This document shows, piece after piece, positions 18,868 to 26,887 of a stretch of 64,000 bases of DNA. The notes beneath the pieces are model-generated. The model ran no database searches and was not told the DNA's origin. It saw only the letters and a program-made list of their open reading frames with translations. The stretch is from NCBI GenBank assembly GCA_030584065.1, contig CP129489.1:2709497-2773496 (forward strand). The letters are read 5' to 3'. A program made the position numbers and the translations under genes. The stretch's first letter is position 1. The number at the start of each line of letters is the position of its first letter. Source of the stretch: Flavobacteriales bacterium (GTDB taxonomy: Bacteria; Bacteroidota; Bacteroidia; Flavobacteriales_F; PHOS-HE28).

Positions 18868-20355
18868 ATGAGACCCCTCCTACGCAACACGCTCCTTGCC
18901 ACGATCATCGCGCTTCTTGTCCAACCCATCGCTACACGTGCGCAGGATGGAACGGTGGACCCTTCCTTCACCGCAGGCACCAATGGCCCGGTATACTGCA
19001 TCGTGCGACAACACGATGGGAAGCTGCTCATCGGCGGCAGGTTCACCGAGGTGAACGGCACTGCACGGGGCGGGGTGGCACGCCTGCACGCTGATGGCAC
19101 CTTGGACGCAGGTTTCAGCACCGGCACCGGCCTCACCAGCACCACCATCGTCGATCCAACTGTATACACTCTGGCCAGTACCGCCGATGGCAAAGTGCTG
19201 ATCGGGGGCTATTTCACCGGTTATGATGGCACAGCCGTGGCCCACCTGGCCCGGCTGAACAACGACGGCACGCTCGACGACACCTTCCTCAGCGGCACCG
19301 GACCGAACAGTGAGGTGCGCGCGTTGGCCGTTGCGGCAGATGGGGACATCTGGATGGGCGGCGCTTTCTCTCAATACAACGGTAACGCAGCCAGCAACAT
19401 CATACGGTTGAATGCCGACGGTAGCGCAGACACCGACTTCCAACCCGTCGGCACCTTCGGGCCACAGCCCGGTACATTCGGCTCAGTCGTGAATGGTCTG
19501 GCGATCCGGCCCAGCGGCACCGTGCTCGCCGTTGGTTCCTTCGGCACCTTCAACAGCGAAGTCCACCGCAACATCATCCAGTTCCTCCCGGATGGTTCGG
19601 TGGACCCTGGCTTCACCACCGGGACCGGCGCGTACGGCGGCTACTACACCAGACTGGAAAAGGTGACGGTCGCATCGGATGGAGGCGCTTTCATCGTCGG
19701 CGACTTCACGTACTACAACGAGGTGTTCCGCTCGCGTATGGCCCGGCTGAACGCTGATGGCAGTCTGGACACCGCTTTCGATCCGGGCGTGGGGCCTTCG
19801 GAAGGTCCCGTCATCGCCGGGCCGATCCCCATTACCTGCGCAGCACTGCAACCCGATGGCAAACTGCTCATCGGAGGGTGGTTCCGCCGCATCAGCGATA
19901 CGGAGCGCAGGCAGCTGGCGCGGATACTACCTACGGGAGCGCTGGACACGACCTTCGACCCCGGCACGGGGCCTGATGCGGACGATTGGTTCGGCATCGA
20001 GGTACTCACCATCCTTCAATTGCCGGATGGCAACCTGATCGTGGGCGGCACCTTCACCACCTTCGACGGTGCTTCGCACGCGAACCTGGTGCGCATCCAC
20101 TCCAGTGTTGGAACCGGCATCAACGCACACACGAGGCCCGGGCTGCACCTGATGGCCGATGCCAGCACGTTGCGCCTGCGGCACGACGAAAAGCCAGCCA
20201 GCATGCATCTGTTCGATGCCACGGGCCGCACCGTGCGGGGGGGCTCCCACACCGTCGAACTGCCCATCACCGATCTTGCCACGGGCACCTATGTGCTGCG
20301 GGTGCATTGGGGCGGCGGCAGCCACCAGGCAACGCGGTGGGTCAAGGGGTGGTAG
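18868..20355 (+). CDS. Delta-60 repeat beta-propeller with T9SS type A sorting domain
   Basis: 495 residues. The signal peptide spans residues 1-25 (ending IATRAQ). Seven delta-60 type repeats of about 45-60 residues follow (for example [37 protein letters not shown]), each ending in the LNxDGxLDxxF pattern. Seven repeats would just close a seven-bladed propeller. The last 75 residues ([11 protein letters not shown]-like region, then TYVLRVHW) fit a Por_Secre_tail. The protein is probably exported by the T9SS to the cell surface or medium. Its function is unknown. There is no clear promoter box; the nearest candidate is a poor TACCTCCC at about 18836. Confidence 0.88.
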   Translation: MRPLLRNTLLATIIALLVQPIATRAQDGTVDPSFTAGTNGPVYCIVRQHDGKLLIGGRFTEVNGTARGGVARLHADGTLDAGFSTGTGLTSTTIVDPTVYTLASTADGKVLIGGYFTGYDGTAVAHLARLNNDGTLDDTFLSGTGPNSEVRALAVAADGDIWMGGAFSQYNGNAASNIIRLNADGSADTDFQPVGTFGPQPGTFGSVVNGLAIRPSGTVLAVGSFGTFNSEVHRNIIQFLPDGSVDPGFTTGTGAYGGYYTRLEKVTVASDGGAFIVGDFTYYNEVFRSRMARLNADGSLDTAFDPGVGPSEGPVIAGPIPITCAALQPDGKLLIGGWFRRISDTERRQLARILPTGALDTTFDPGTGPDADDWFGIEVLTILQLPDGNLIVGGTFTTFDGASHANLVRIHSSVGTGINAHTRPGLHLMADASTLRLRHDEKPASMHLFDATGRTVRGGSHTVELPITDLATGTYVLRVHWGGGSHQATRWVKGW

Positions 20356-20388
20356 TCCGATCGCATGCTCCGCGAGCGGCCCTTGAAC

Positions 20389-20424
20389 GGGAAACCCCGT
20401 CAGGCATTCCTGACGGGGTTTCCC
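20389..20424. terminator. Bidirectional terminator between the delta-60 gene and the bacilliredoxin gene
   Basis: A perfect 16-bp stem (GGGAAACCCCGTCAGG / CCTGACGGGGTTTCCC) with loop CATT. It lies between convergent stop codons at 20355 and 20447 and can act on both strands. Confidence 0.85.
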
Positions 20425-20446
20425 GCTTTCTCAACGAAGACCTTTG

Positions 20447-20857
20447 TCAGCAGAACTCGTCGTAGGCCATCATCAAGTTGTCCGCGATCATTTCGGCACT
20501 GCGGCCCTCGATGTGGTGGCGCTCCAAGAAATGCACCAGCTTGCCATCCTTGAAGAGGGCCATGCTGGGGCTGCTGGGCGGATAAGGCAGGAAGTGCTTG
20601 CGCGCTTGGATCACAGCATCGGTATCCACGCCGGCGAATACGGTGACGAGCTTGTCCGGGCGCTTGCTTCCGCGGAGGCTGTGCTTCACCCCCGGGCGAG
20701 CGGCACCCGCGGCGCAGCCGCATACGCTATTGACCACGCAAAGCACGGTACCGGGCTGCGTCAAAGCCCTGTCTACCTGCTCGGGCGTCTTCAGCTCCTC
20801 GAATCCGGCGGAGACCAGGTCCATCGCCATGGGAGCAGTGAGTTCAGGAGGATACAT
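20447..20857 (-). CDS. BrxA/BrxB-family bacilliredoxin
   Basis: 136 residues, the usual length. The thioredoxin-like fold carries NSVCGCAAG (residues about 43-51), the Cys-Gly-Cys active site of the family (YphP/YqiW). Bacilliredoxins reduce mixed disulfides with bacillithiol; whether this organism makes bacillithiol is not shown here. MYPPEL was chosen as the start because the family begins this way. An exact TACCTTTG box is at 20909-20916. It is divergent from the M36 protease gene. Confidence 0.9.
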   Translation of the reverse strand: MYPPELTAPMAMDLVSAGFEELKTPEQVDRALTQPGTVLCVVNSVCGCAAGAARPGVKHSLRGSKRPDKLVTVFAGVDTDAVIQARKHFLPYPPSSPSMALFKDGKLVHFLERHHIEGRSAEMIADNLMMAYDEFC

Positions 20858-20908
20858 GGAATGTTGATTTTCTGTGTTCGTTGGCACCGGAGCCCTCCGC
20901 GTGCAGGG

Positions 20909-20916
20909 CAAAGGTA
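20909..20916 (-). promoter_or_regulatory. Promoter box of the bacilliredoxin gene (TACCTTTG)
   Basis: Exact TAnnTTTG match; 51 bp before the ATG. Confidence 0.55.
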
Positions 20917-20998
20917 CCGCCTTCGGCCGCCCATGCGGCTTTCGGACAGGATCCCTCTGACCGCAGGAATGCGGTTGCCCTGCAGGGTCCCATCTCGG

Positions 20999-21006
20999 TA
21001 CTTTCA
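20999..21006 (+). promoter_or_regulatory. Promoter box of the M36 protease gene (TACTTTCA)
   Basis: TAnnTTCA variant, 18 bp before the ATG; a TTG lies about 21 bp upstream, as expected for the -33 element. Confidence 0.45.
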
Positions 21007-21024
21007 CAGCCCTTTGCTGAAACC

Positions 21025-24000
21025 ATGATGATTCGGAACCTGCTGACAGCCGCTCTTCTCCTTTGTGCAACGGCAGTCCATGCTCAGCGGCTCCCTGCCG
21101 CGGCCCAGGCCGAACTGGAAGCCGCCGGCTTCCGTGCCGGCGATCTGGCCGGGCTGGTGCTGAAGGACAGCTACCGCAGCGCGCATAACGGTGCCACCCA
21201 TCACTACTTCCGGCAGCGCTGGCAGGGAATCGAGGTCTGGAACGGGGATATCGCCATTCACCAGCTCGCTGACGGAAGCCTCGCGCGCATCAACAACGGT
21301 GCGTTCACCGGCCTGGAGAAGCGCGTGAACGCCACGGCACCGCTCATCACCGCCGAAGCGACCCTGGGCAGCGTGCTGCGCAAGACACTCCCCTCAACCG
21401 GCATGCCCCAGCTCCTCTCCGTAGAGGACGAAGGCCGGCGATGGGTCTACGAAGGAAGCGGCCTCGGAGGGGAGAAGGCGGTGGTGCAGCTGGTGTACCA
21501 GCCCGTGAGGGAATCGCTCAGGCTGGCGTGGAATGTGAACCACTACACCCCCGATGGCAGCCATTGGTGGAACATCCGCATCGATGCGCTGAGCGGCGAG
21601 GAACTCGACCGCAATGACTGGGTGGCCCAATGCGGATGGGGCGAATGCGTCCATACCGATGCAGGTTCGCCCGAGGAGGATTCCGCCCCGGCCGCGCCCA
21701 ATGATTACAACGTGTACCCATGGCCTACGGAGAGCCCCAGCCACGGCCCGCGCGGCATCCGCAACGCGCCTTGGGGCGATGGCGGAGTCGCCTCGCCCTA
21801 CGGCTGGCACGACACGAATGGCGCCGCCGGTCCGGAATACACCGACACGCGCGGCAACAATTGCCGTGCGCAGGATGATGTTGACGCCAACAACTCCGGC
21901 GGCACCCGGCCCAGCGGCGGCGCCACGCTCGACTTCGACTTCCCCATCGACTTGACGCAGGCGCCGAGCACCTACCTGCCCGCTGCCATCACCAACCTCT
22001 TCTACTGGAACAACGTGTGCCACGACGTGTGGTACCAGTACGGATTCGACGAGGCCTCCGGCAACTTCCAGGAGAACAACTACGGGCGCGGCGGTGCCGG
22101 CAATGACTGGGTGAATGCCGACGCACAGGATGGCAGCGGAACCAACAACGCCAACTTCGGCACGCCGCCTGACGGCAGCAACCCGCGCATGCAGATGTTC
22201 CGGTGGACCAACACCAGCCCCCAGCGGGACAGCGACCTTGACAATGGGGTGATCGCCCATGAGTACGGCCATGGCATCAGCAACCGGCTAGTAGGCGGCC
22301 CCTCCAACACCAGCTGCCTGGCCAACAACGAGCAGATGGGCGAGGGCTGGAGCGACTACTTCGCCCTGGTGATGACGATGAAGCCGGGCGACACCGGTCC
22401 CATGGGCCGCGGCATCGGCACCTACCTCCTTGGCCAGCCCACCACCGGCGCCGGGATCCGGCCAGCGCGGTACAGCACGAGCTTCGCGGTGAACGACTAC
22501 ACCTACGCGAACACCAACAGCGGCATCAGCCAGCCACACGGCATCGGCTTCGTGTGGTGCACCATGCTGTGGGAGATGACCTGGGAGCTGATCAACGTCT
22601 ACGGCTTCGATCCGGACATCTACAACGGCACCGGCGGGAACAACATCGCCATGCAATTGGTGATCGACGGCCTGAAGCTGACGCCCTGCAACCCCGGCTT
22701 CGTGGATGGCCGCGATGCCATCCTGCTGGCCGACCAGATCAACAACGGCGGCGCCAACCAGGACTACATCTGGGCTGCCTTCGCCCGGCGTGGCCTGGGC
22801 GCCAGTGCCGATCAGGGTTCGACCACCAGCCGCACCGACCAAACGGAGGCCTTCGACACCCCGGTGCCCAACAATGTGGGCGTGTTCGCCATCGTCTCAC
22901 CGCCGGTGAACCTGTACACCTGCCCTGATGGGGTGGTGCCCGTGGTGGTGGAGATCCGCAATTCCGGGTCGCAACCGCAGAGCGGGTTCCCGGTGTCGTA
23001 TAGCGTGAACGGAGGCGCTCCGGTGACCGAGATCTTCACCGGCACGATCGGCGCCGGCGGCCTGGCTACCTTCAGCTTCAGTCAAGCCGCCACGCTCTCG
23101 GGCAGCGGGCCCTTCGACTTCGTGGTCGGTACCGCACTCGCAGGTGACCAGCTCACCTCCAACGACCAACAAATGCGATCCGTGACCCCGACGGCGGCCA
23201 CGGTCGTGCCGGCGACCTACACCCAGGATGTGGAAGGCGGTAGCACCACCCCGGCGGGCTGGGCCCTGCAGAATCCGGACAATGGCATCACCTGGAGCAC
23301 CACCCAGCTCACCAACGGAGCACTGTGTGCCAGCAGCCGGGCGTGGTCCATCGACTACTACTCGTACGCCGGCTCCGGCCAGGAAGACCGCTTGGTCTCA
23401 CCGGTCGTGGACCTCAGCGCCTCTGCAGGCACGCGCTTGAAATACCATCATGCCTATGTGATCTACGGCCCGGGGTATGAGGACGGCATGCGGGTGGAAG
23501 TGAGCGGCAACTGCGGTGCGACCTGGACCACCGTGTTCGAGCAGAGCGGTTCGGTGCTGGCCACGGCATCCGCCTCCACCTCCTCGTGGACCCCAACGAA
23601 CTGCTCGCAATGGCGCCTGAACGACATCGACCTGAGCGCCTTTGATGGTGGCTCGGTCATGGTGCGGTTCACGGGCATCAATGGCTACGGCAACAACCTC
23701 TATCTGGACAACGTGGTGGTGGAAAGTAACGGCGTGCGCGTGGCGCTGGACCTGATGCTTCAAGGACCATACGACACCGGCACCGACCGGATGCGCGATG
23801 GCCTGCGCACCGGAGGGCTGCTTCCGCTCACCGAGCCGTTCACCGCGCTGGGCATGCGCACAGCAGGCCCTGTCACTGGCGAGACCACCGACACCGGCGT
23901 TCTGGCCGTTACCGGTGACAATGCCATCGTGGACTGGGTGCTGCTTGAACTGCGTGATGCCACGGCCGCGGAGTCCATCGTGGCCACCCGGGCCGCGCTC

Positions 24001-24474
24001 GTGCAACGCGACGGCGACGTGGTGGACAAGGATGGGGTTTCACCCGTGACCTTCACGGCCACCACAGGCAATTACCATGTGGCCGTGCGCCACCGGAACC
24101 ACCTGGGTTGCATGACGGCAGCGCCCGTGGCCCTGAGCGGCACGGCGACGAACATCGACCTGACCAGTGCCGCAACAGCGACCTATGGCACGGATGCGCG
24201 TCGGGCCGAAGGGACGCGCATGCTCCTGTGGGCCGGGAACGTGCTGCGCGATGCCACCCTGCGCTACACCGGTGAGGACAATGACCGCGACCCCATCCTG
24301 CAGAGCATCGGCGGCAGCGTGCCCACGAACACCTCGGCAGCCGGCTACCATCAGGAGGATGTGAACATGGATGGCGTGGTGCGGTACACGGGCGAGGATA
24401 ACGACCGTGACCCCATCCTGCTGAACATCGGTGGCAGCATCCCTACCAACACGCGGCCGCAGCAGCTTCCGTGA
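21025..24474 (+). CDS. Secreted M36 (fungalysin) metalloprotease with C-terminal tandem module
   Basis: 1149 residues. Signal peptide at about 1-19 (ending VHAQ), then an FTP-type propeptide (about 20-200), then the fungalysin catalytic domain. Zinc ligands are H412 and H416 in IAHEYGHGISNRLV and E440 in GEGWSDYF, with E413 as catalytic base. Beyond residue 600 are a CARDB-like beta-domain (VVVEIRNSGSQPQSGFPVSY), a carbohydrate-binding or MAM-like sandwich (about 720-900) and a further beta-domain. The last 80 residues hold two copies of RYTGEDNDRDPIL followed by IGGSxPTNT. Secretion is probably by the T9SS, but no standard type A or B tail is visible. The start at 21025 is chosen by the signal peptide. 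Confidence 0.9.
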   Translation: MMIRNLLTAALLLCATAVHAQRLPAAAQAELEAAGFRAGDLAGLVLKDSYRSAHNGATHHYFRQRWQGIEVWNGDIAIHQLADGSLARINNGAFTGLEKRVNATAPLITAEATLGSVLRKTLPSTGMPQLLSVEDEGRRWVYEGSGLGGEKAVVQLVYQPVRESLRLAWNVNHYTPDGSHWWNIRIDALSGEELDRNDWVAQCGWGECVHTDAGSPEEDSAPAAPNDYNVYPWPTESPSHGPRGIRNAPWGDGGVASPYGWHDTNGAAGPEYTDTRGNNCRAQDDVDANNSGGTRPSGGATLDFDFPIDLTQAPSTYLPAAITNLFYWNNVCHDVWYQYGFDEASGNFQENNYGRGGAGNDWVNADAQDGSGTNNANFGTPPDGSNPRMQMFRWTNTSPQRDSDLDNGVIAHEYGHGISNRLVGGPSNTSCLANNEQMGEGWSDYFALVMTMKPGDTGPMGRGIGTYLLGQPTTGAGIRPARYSTSFAVNDYTYANTNSGISQPHGIGFVWCTMLWEMTWELINVYGFDPDIYNGTGGNNIAMQLVIDGLKLTPCNPGFVDGRDAILLADQINNGGANQDYIWAAFARRGLGASADQGSTTSRTDQTEAFDTPVPNNVGVFAIVSPPVNLYTCPDGVVPVVVEIRNSGSQPQSGFPVSYSVNGGAPVTEIFTGTIGAGGLATFSFSQAATLSGSGPFDFVVGTALAGDQLTSNDQQMRSVTPTAATVVPATYTQDVEGGSTTPAGWALQNPDNGITWSTTQLTNGALCASSRAWSIDYYSYAGSGQEDRLVSPVVDLSASAGTRLKYHHAYVIYGPGYEDGMRVEVSGNCGATWTTVFEQSGSVLATASASTSSWTPTNCSQWRLNDIDLSAFDGGSVMVRFTGINGYGNNLYLDNVVVESNGVRVALDLMLQGPYDTGTDRMRDGLRTGGLLPLTEPFTALGMRTAGPVTGETTDTGVLAVTGDNAIVDWVLLELRDATAAESIVATRAALVQRDGDVVDKDGVSPVTFTATTGNYHVAVRHRNHLGCMTAAPVALSGTATNIDLTSAATATYGTDARRAEGTRMLLWAGNVLRDATLRYTGEDNDRDPILQSIGGSVPTNTSAAGYHQEDVNMDGVVRYTGEDNDRDPILLNIGGSIPTNTRPQQLP
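24226..24471 (+). repeat. Tandem C-terminal module of the M36 protein
   Basis: Two copies of about 40 residues: LRYTGEDNDRDPIL-QSIGGSVPTNT and VRYTGEDNDRDPIL-LNIGGSIPTNT, the second preceded by DVNMDGV, which looks like a dockerin or EF-hand type calcium loop. The pattern recurs at the ends of secreted Bacteroidota proteins as far as I recall. Confidence 0.75.
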
Positions 24475-24478
24475 CCCG

Positions 24479-24862
24479 ATGGCAGGGCGCTCCGCCGAGG
24501 GCTGGTATGATGCATTGCCGGAGGAGTGGCAGCCGCGTGCGCTGCGCGTCCGGGAGCTCTTGCTGGAGGCCTCGCCGCGCATGCATGAGCGACTTCGGTA
24601 TGGCGTGCCCTTCTTCGACCATCGCAGCTGGCTGGCCTACCTCCGTCTGCAGAAAGGCCGGCTGGTCCTCGCCTTCCTGCAGGGCCAGGAATTGCTGGAC
24701 CCCGAAGGGCTGCTGGCCCGGACGCCCCACAAGCTCATCCGCCAGCACTTCCTGCCCTACCCCTCCCATTCGCTGGACGAGCCCGCGCTGCGGCGCCTCA
24801 TCGCGGAAGCGGTAGCGGTGAACGAAGAGCAGGGGCGGCGCAAGGGCCGGCGGCGGTCATAG
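24479..24862 (+). CDS. DUF1801-like (YdhG-type) protein
   Basis: 127 residues, 4 bp after the M36 stop. EEWQPRALRVRELLLEASPR and MHERLRYGVPFFDHRSWLAY match the DUF1801 pattern, in which a conserved Tyr-Gly and Phe line a pocket. The role of the family is not settled. The ATG at 24479 is chosen because an upstream extension of 16 residues lies inside the M36 gene. Its last 6 bp overlap the tadA stop on the opposite strand. Confidence 0.85.
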   Translation: MAGRSAEGWYDALPEEWQPRALRVRELLLEASPRMHERLRYGVPFFDHRSWLAYLRLQKGRLVLAFLQGQELLDPEGLLARTPHKLIRQHFLPYPSHSLDEPALRRLIAEAVAVNEEQGRRKGRRRS

Positions 24863-25306
24863 CGCCCGCTTGCGCCTGAAGAAGGCCTTCATCAGGTCGG
24901 CGCACTCGGGCTCCAGCACGCCGCCCACCACTTTGGTCTTCGGGTGCAGCAGCTTGCCCCCGACGCGCCGGTAGCCGCTCTTCTCATCGAAGGCGCCGAA
25001 CACGATGCGCCCCACCTGGGCCCACTGCAGCGCCCCGGCGCACATGGGGCAGGGCTCCACCGTCACGAACAGGGTGCATTCCTTCAGGTACTTCCCGCCG
25101 AGATGCTCGGCCGCCGCGGTGATGGCCTGCATCTCGGCATGCGCGGTAACATCATTCAGCCGCTCGGTGAGGTTGTGCGCCCGTGCGATCACCTGATCGC
25201 GGCACACCACCACGGCACCGATGGGCACCTCATCCGCCTTGAACGCCTGCTCCGCTTCGCGCAGCGCCTGGCGCATGAAGTGCTCATCGCCCGTGGCCAG
25301 GATCAT
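24857..25306 (-). CDS. tadA: tRNA-specific adenosine deaminase
   Basis: 149 residues. The zinc-dependent deaminase core has H56 and catalytic E58 in THAEMQ and C86 and C89 in VEPCPMC, and LHPKTKVVGGVLE follows as in TadA. It converts the wobble adenosine of tRNA-Arg(ACG) to inosine. The start ATG overlaps the stop of the upstream copper protein gene (ATGA). Confidence 0.94.
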   Translation of the reverse strand: MILATGDEHFMRQALREAEQAFKADEVPIGAVVVCRDQVIARAHNLTERLNDVTAHAEMQAITAAAEHLGGKYLKECTLFVTVEPCPMCAGALQWAQVGRIVFGAFDEKSGYRRVGGKLLHPKTKVVGGVLEPECADLMKAFFRRKRAL

Positions 25307-26865
25307 TCCAGCAGCAGCTTGATGCGCCTGGCGGCGCTGCGTCCGTCAGTGGCTTCCAGCAGGTAAGCGCCCCGTGCAAGTGCGGTGACATCCAGCTCCA
25401 TTCGCTCACCGGTGATGCGCTTGCGCAGCAGCTCGCGTCCGGAACCATCAAGGAGACGCAGCAGGCCATGTTCGAACGGCAGGTCCACGCGCACACGCCC
25501 TGCCGCCGGATTGGGCCCCACACCGAGCTGCGGCCAGTGGCGATCATCCGGAAGGCCCGTAAGGCCATCCACCATGCAATCGAGGTGATGCGGCGCGTGC
25601 GGGTCATCGTCGACCACGATGGCCTCGTCTGATGGAACGCCGGGGGTCCACGCGAAGAAGAAGAGCATCATCTCATCGGTGGTGGCCTCGCCGGCCGTCA
25701 CCAGCTGGGGCGGATCGCTCGGGTTGGCCGGATTCGCCGTGGTATTGTCGTATGTACCCTCGCTGTGGATCACCGTGCCTGCGGGCAGGTGGATGGGGTT
25801 GCGGAAGGCGTAGAGGTCCTGCCACCGGAAATCCCACTGCGGGATATCGATCAGCGGCACCACCTGGCCTCCGGGCTTCACCGCCCAGCTCTTCAGGCTG
25901 CGACAGATCAGGTGGCCATGCGGACCGATGGCGGTGATGGTGGCACTGATGGGCACGGTGTACTCCTGGTGGAAGGTGCGCACTTGGTTGGCGGGGATGA
26001 CCAACGGCCCGTCCGTCATGTTGCCATGATGCAGGATGGCATCGATGGAGAGCTCGCGCATGGCCGGCGAAGTGCCGAGCCGGATGCTCACCCGTGTGCT
26101 GTCCACCTGCACATCGCTCGTGGCCGGGTAGTGCACTTGGATCACGATGTCGGCTCCGGCATGGAGCCTGATGCCCATGCCCGGCGGCGTGAAGAACGGT
26201 TCGGACCCCGGCACCCACATGCCGATGAGCTTCGCGCTGGGCACACCGATGCCGCCGAAGCTGGTGTATCCGGGCGCGGGATCCTGGGCGTCGAGCTGCT
26301 GGGCCTGGCCGGTGTTGTCCTGGAAGACGAGCACATGATGCACCATGGCCCGGTTGCCGGGCACCACCTCCAGCCCGGTAATCCAGCTGTCCGATGGGTT
26401 CTCTATGGGCAGGACGAAGCAGCGATAGAGGTCGGCCGTGGAGGCGGGAATGGCGAAATCCTCCATCACGGCCGTGATGTCCGGATCCGGGATGACGGCC
26501 TCCTCCGTGAAGACCGGTGCCTGCGGCGCGTTCTGAGGATTGCCTTGAGGTGCCCCGCCATCGACCCATGCCGCAATGAGGTCGATTTCCTGCTGGGTGA
26601 GCAGCCGCTCGTGGGCCAGGGACCGGTACTCGGGATCGGCCGGCCAGGGCGGCATATAGCGAGCCTGCGTCGCTGCGCGAATCTCGTTTCGCCACCAATA
26701 GGCGTCCGCATAGCCCGTCAGGCTGAAGTGGCCCGGGCCACCGTCATGGTGGCACCCGGCGCAATGCGAATAAACGATGCAGGCAACATCATCGCTCCAA
26801 GTCGGCGCCTGTCCCATGAGCGATGTAGACAGCACCGAGAGGAGCGGAAAGGCAAGGGTGCGCAT
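25303..26865 (-). CDS. Secreted haem and copper type II monooxygenase-like protein with T9SS tail
   Basis: 520 residues. A signal peptide covers residues 1-19 (ending LMGQAP). A haem site C35-A-G-C38-H39 in YSHCAGCHHDGG heads a small cytochrome c-like domain. Then comes a copper type II ascorbate-dependent monooxygenase-like fold with MVHHVLVFQ (about residue 190), HPHGHL-type His residues (GPHGHLICRS) and VIQVHYP. The last 70 residues (GVGPNPAAGRVRVDLPFEH to RGAYLLEA) match a type A sorting domain. It probably oxidises a substrate at the cell surface; the substrate is unknown. It lies 22 bp after recJ and is coupled to tadA. Confidence 0.86.
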   Translation of the reverse strand: MRTLAFPLLSVLSTSLMGQAPTWSDDVACIVYSHCAGCHHDGGPGHFSLTGYADAYWWRNEIRAATQARYMPPWPADPEYRSLAHERLLTQQEIDLIAAWVDGGAPQGNPQNAPQAPVFTEEAVIPDPDITAVMEDFAIPASTADLYRCFVLPIENPSDSWITGLEVVPGNRAMVHHVLVFQDNTGQAQQLDAQDPAPGYTSFGGIGVPSAKLIGMWVPGSEPFFTPPGMGIRLHAGADIVIQVHYPATSDVQVDSTRVSIRLGTSPAMRELSIDAILHHGNMTDGPLVIPANQVRTFHQEYTVPISATITAIGPHGHLICRSLKSWAVKPGGQVVPLIDIPQWDFRWQDLYAFRNPIHLPAGTVIHSEGTYDNTTANPANPSDPPQLVTAGEATTDEMMLFFFAWTPGVPSDEAIVVDDDPHAPHHLDCMVDGLTGLPDDRHWPQLGVGPNPAAGRVRVDLPFEHGLLRLLDGSGRELLRKRITGERMELDVTALARGAYLLEATDGRSAARRIKLLLE

Positions 26866-26887
26866 GCGATGGGGTTGCTGGAACGGA

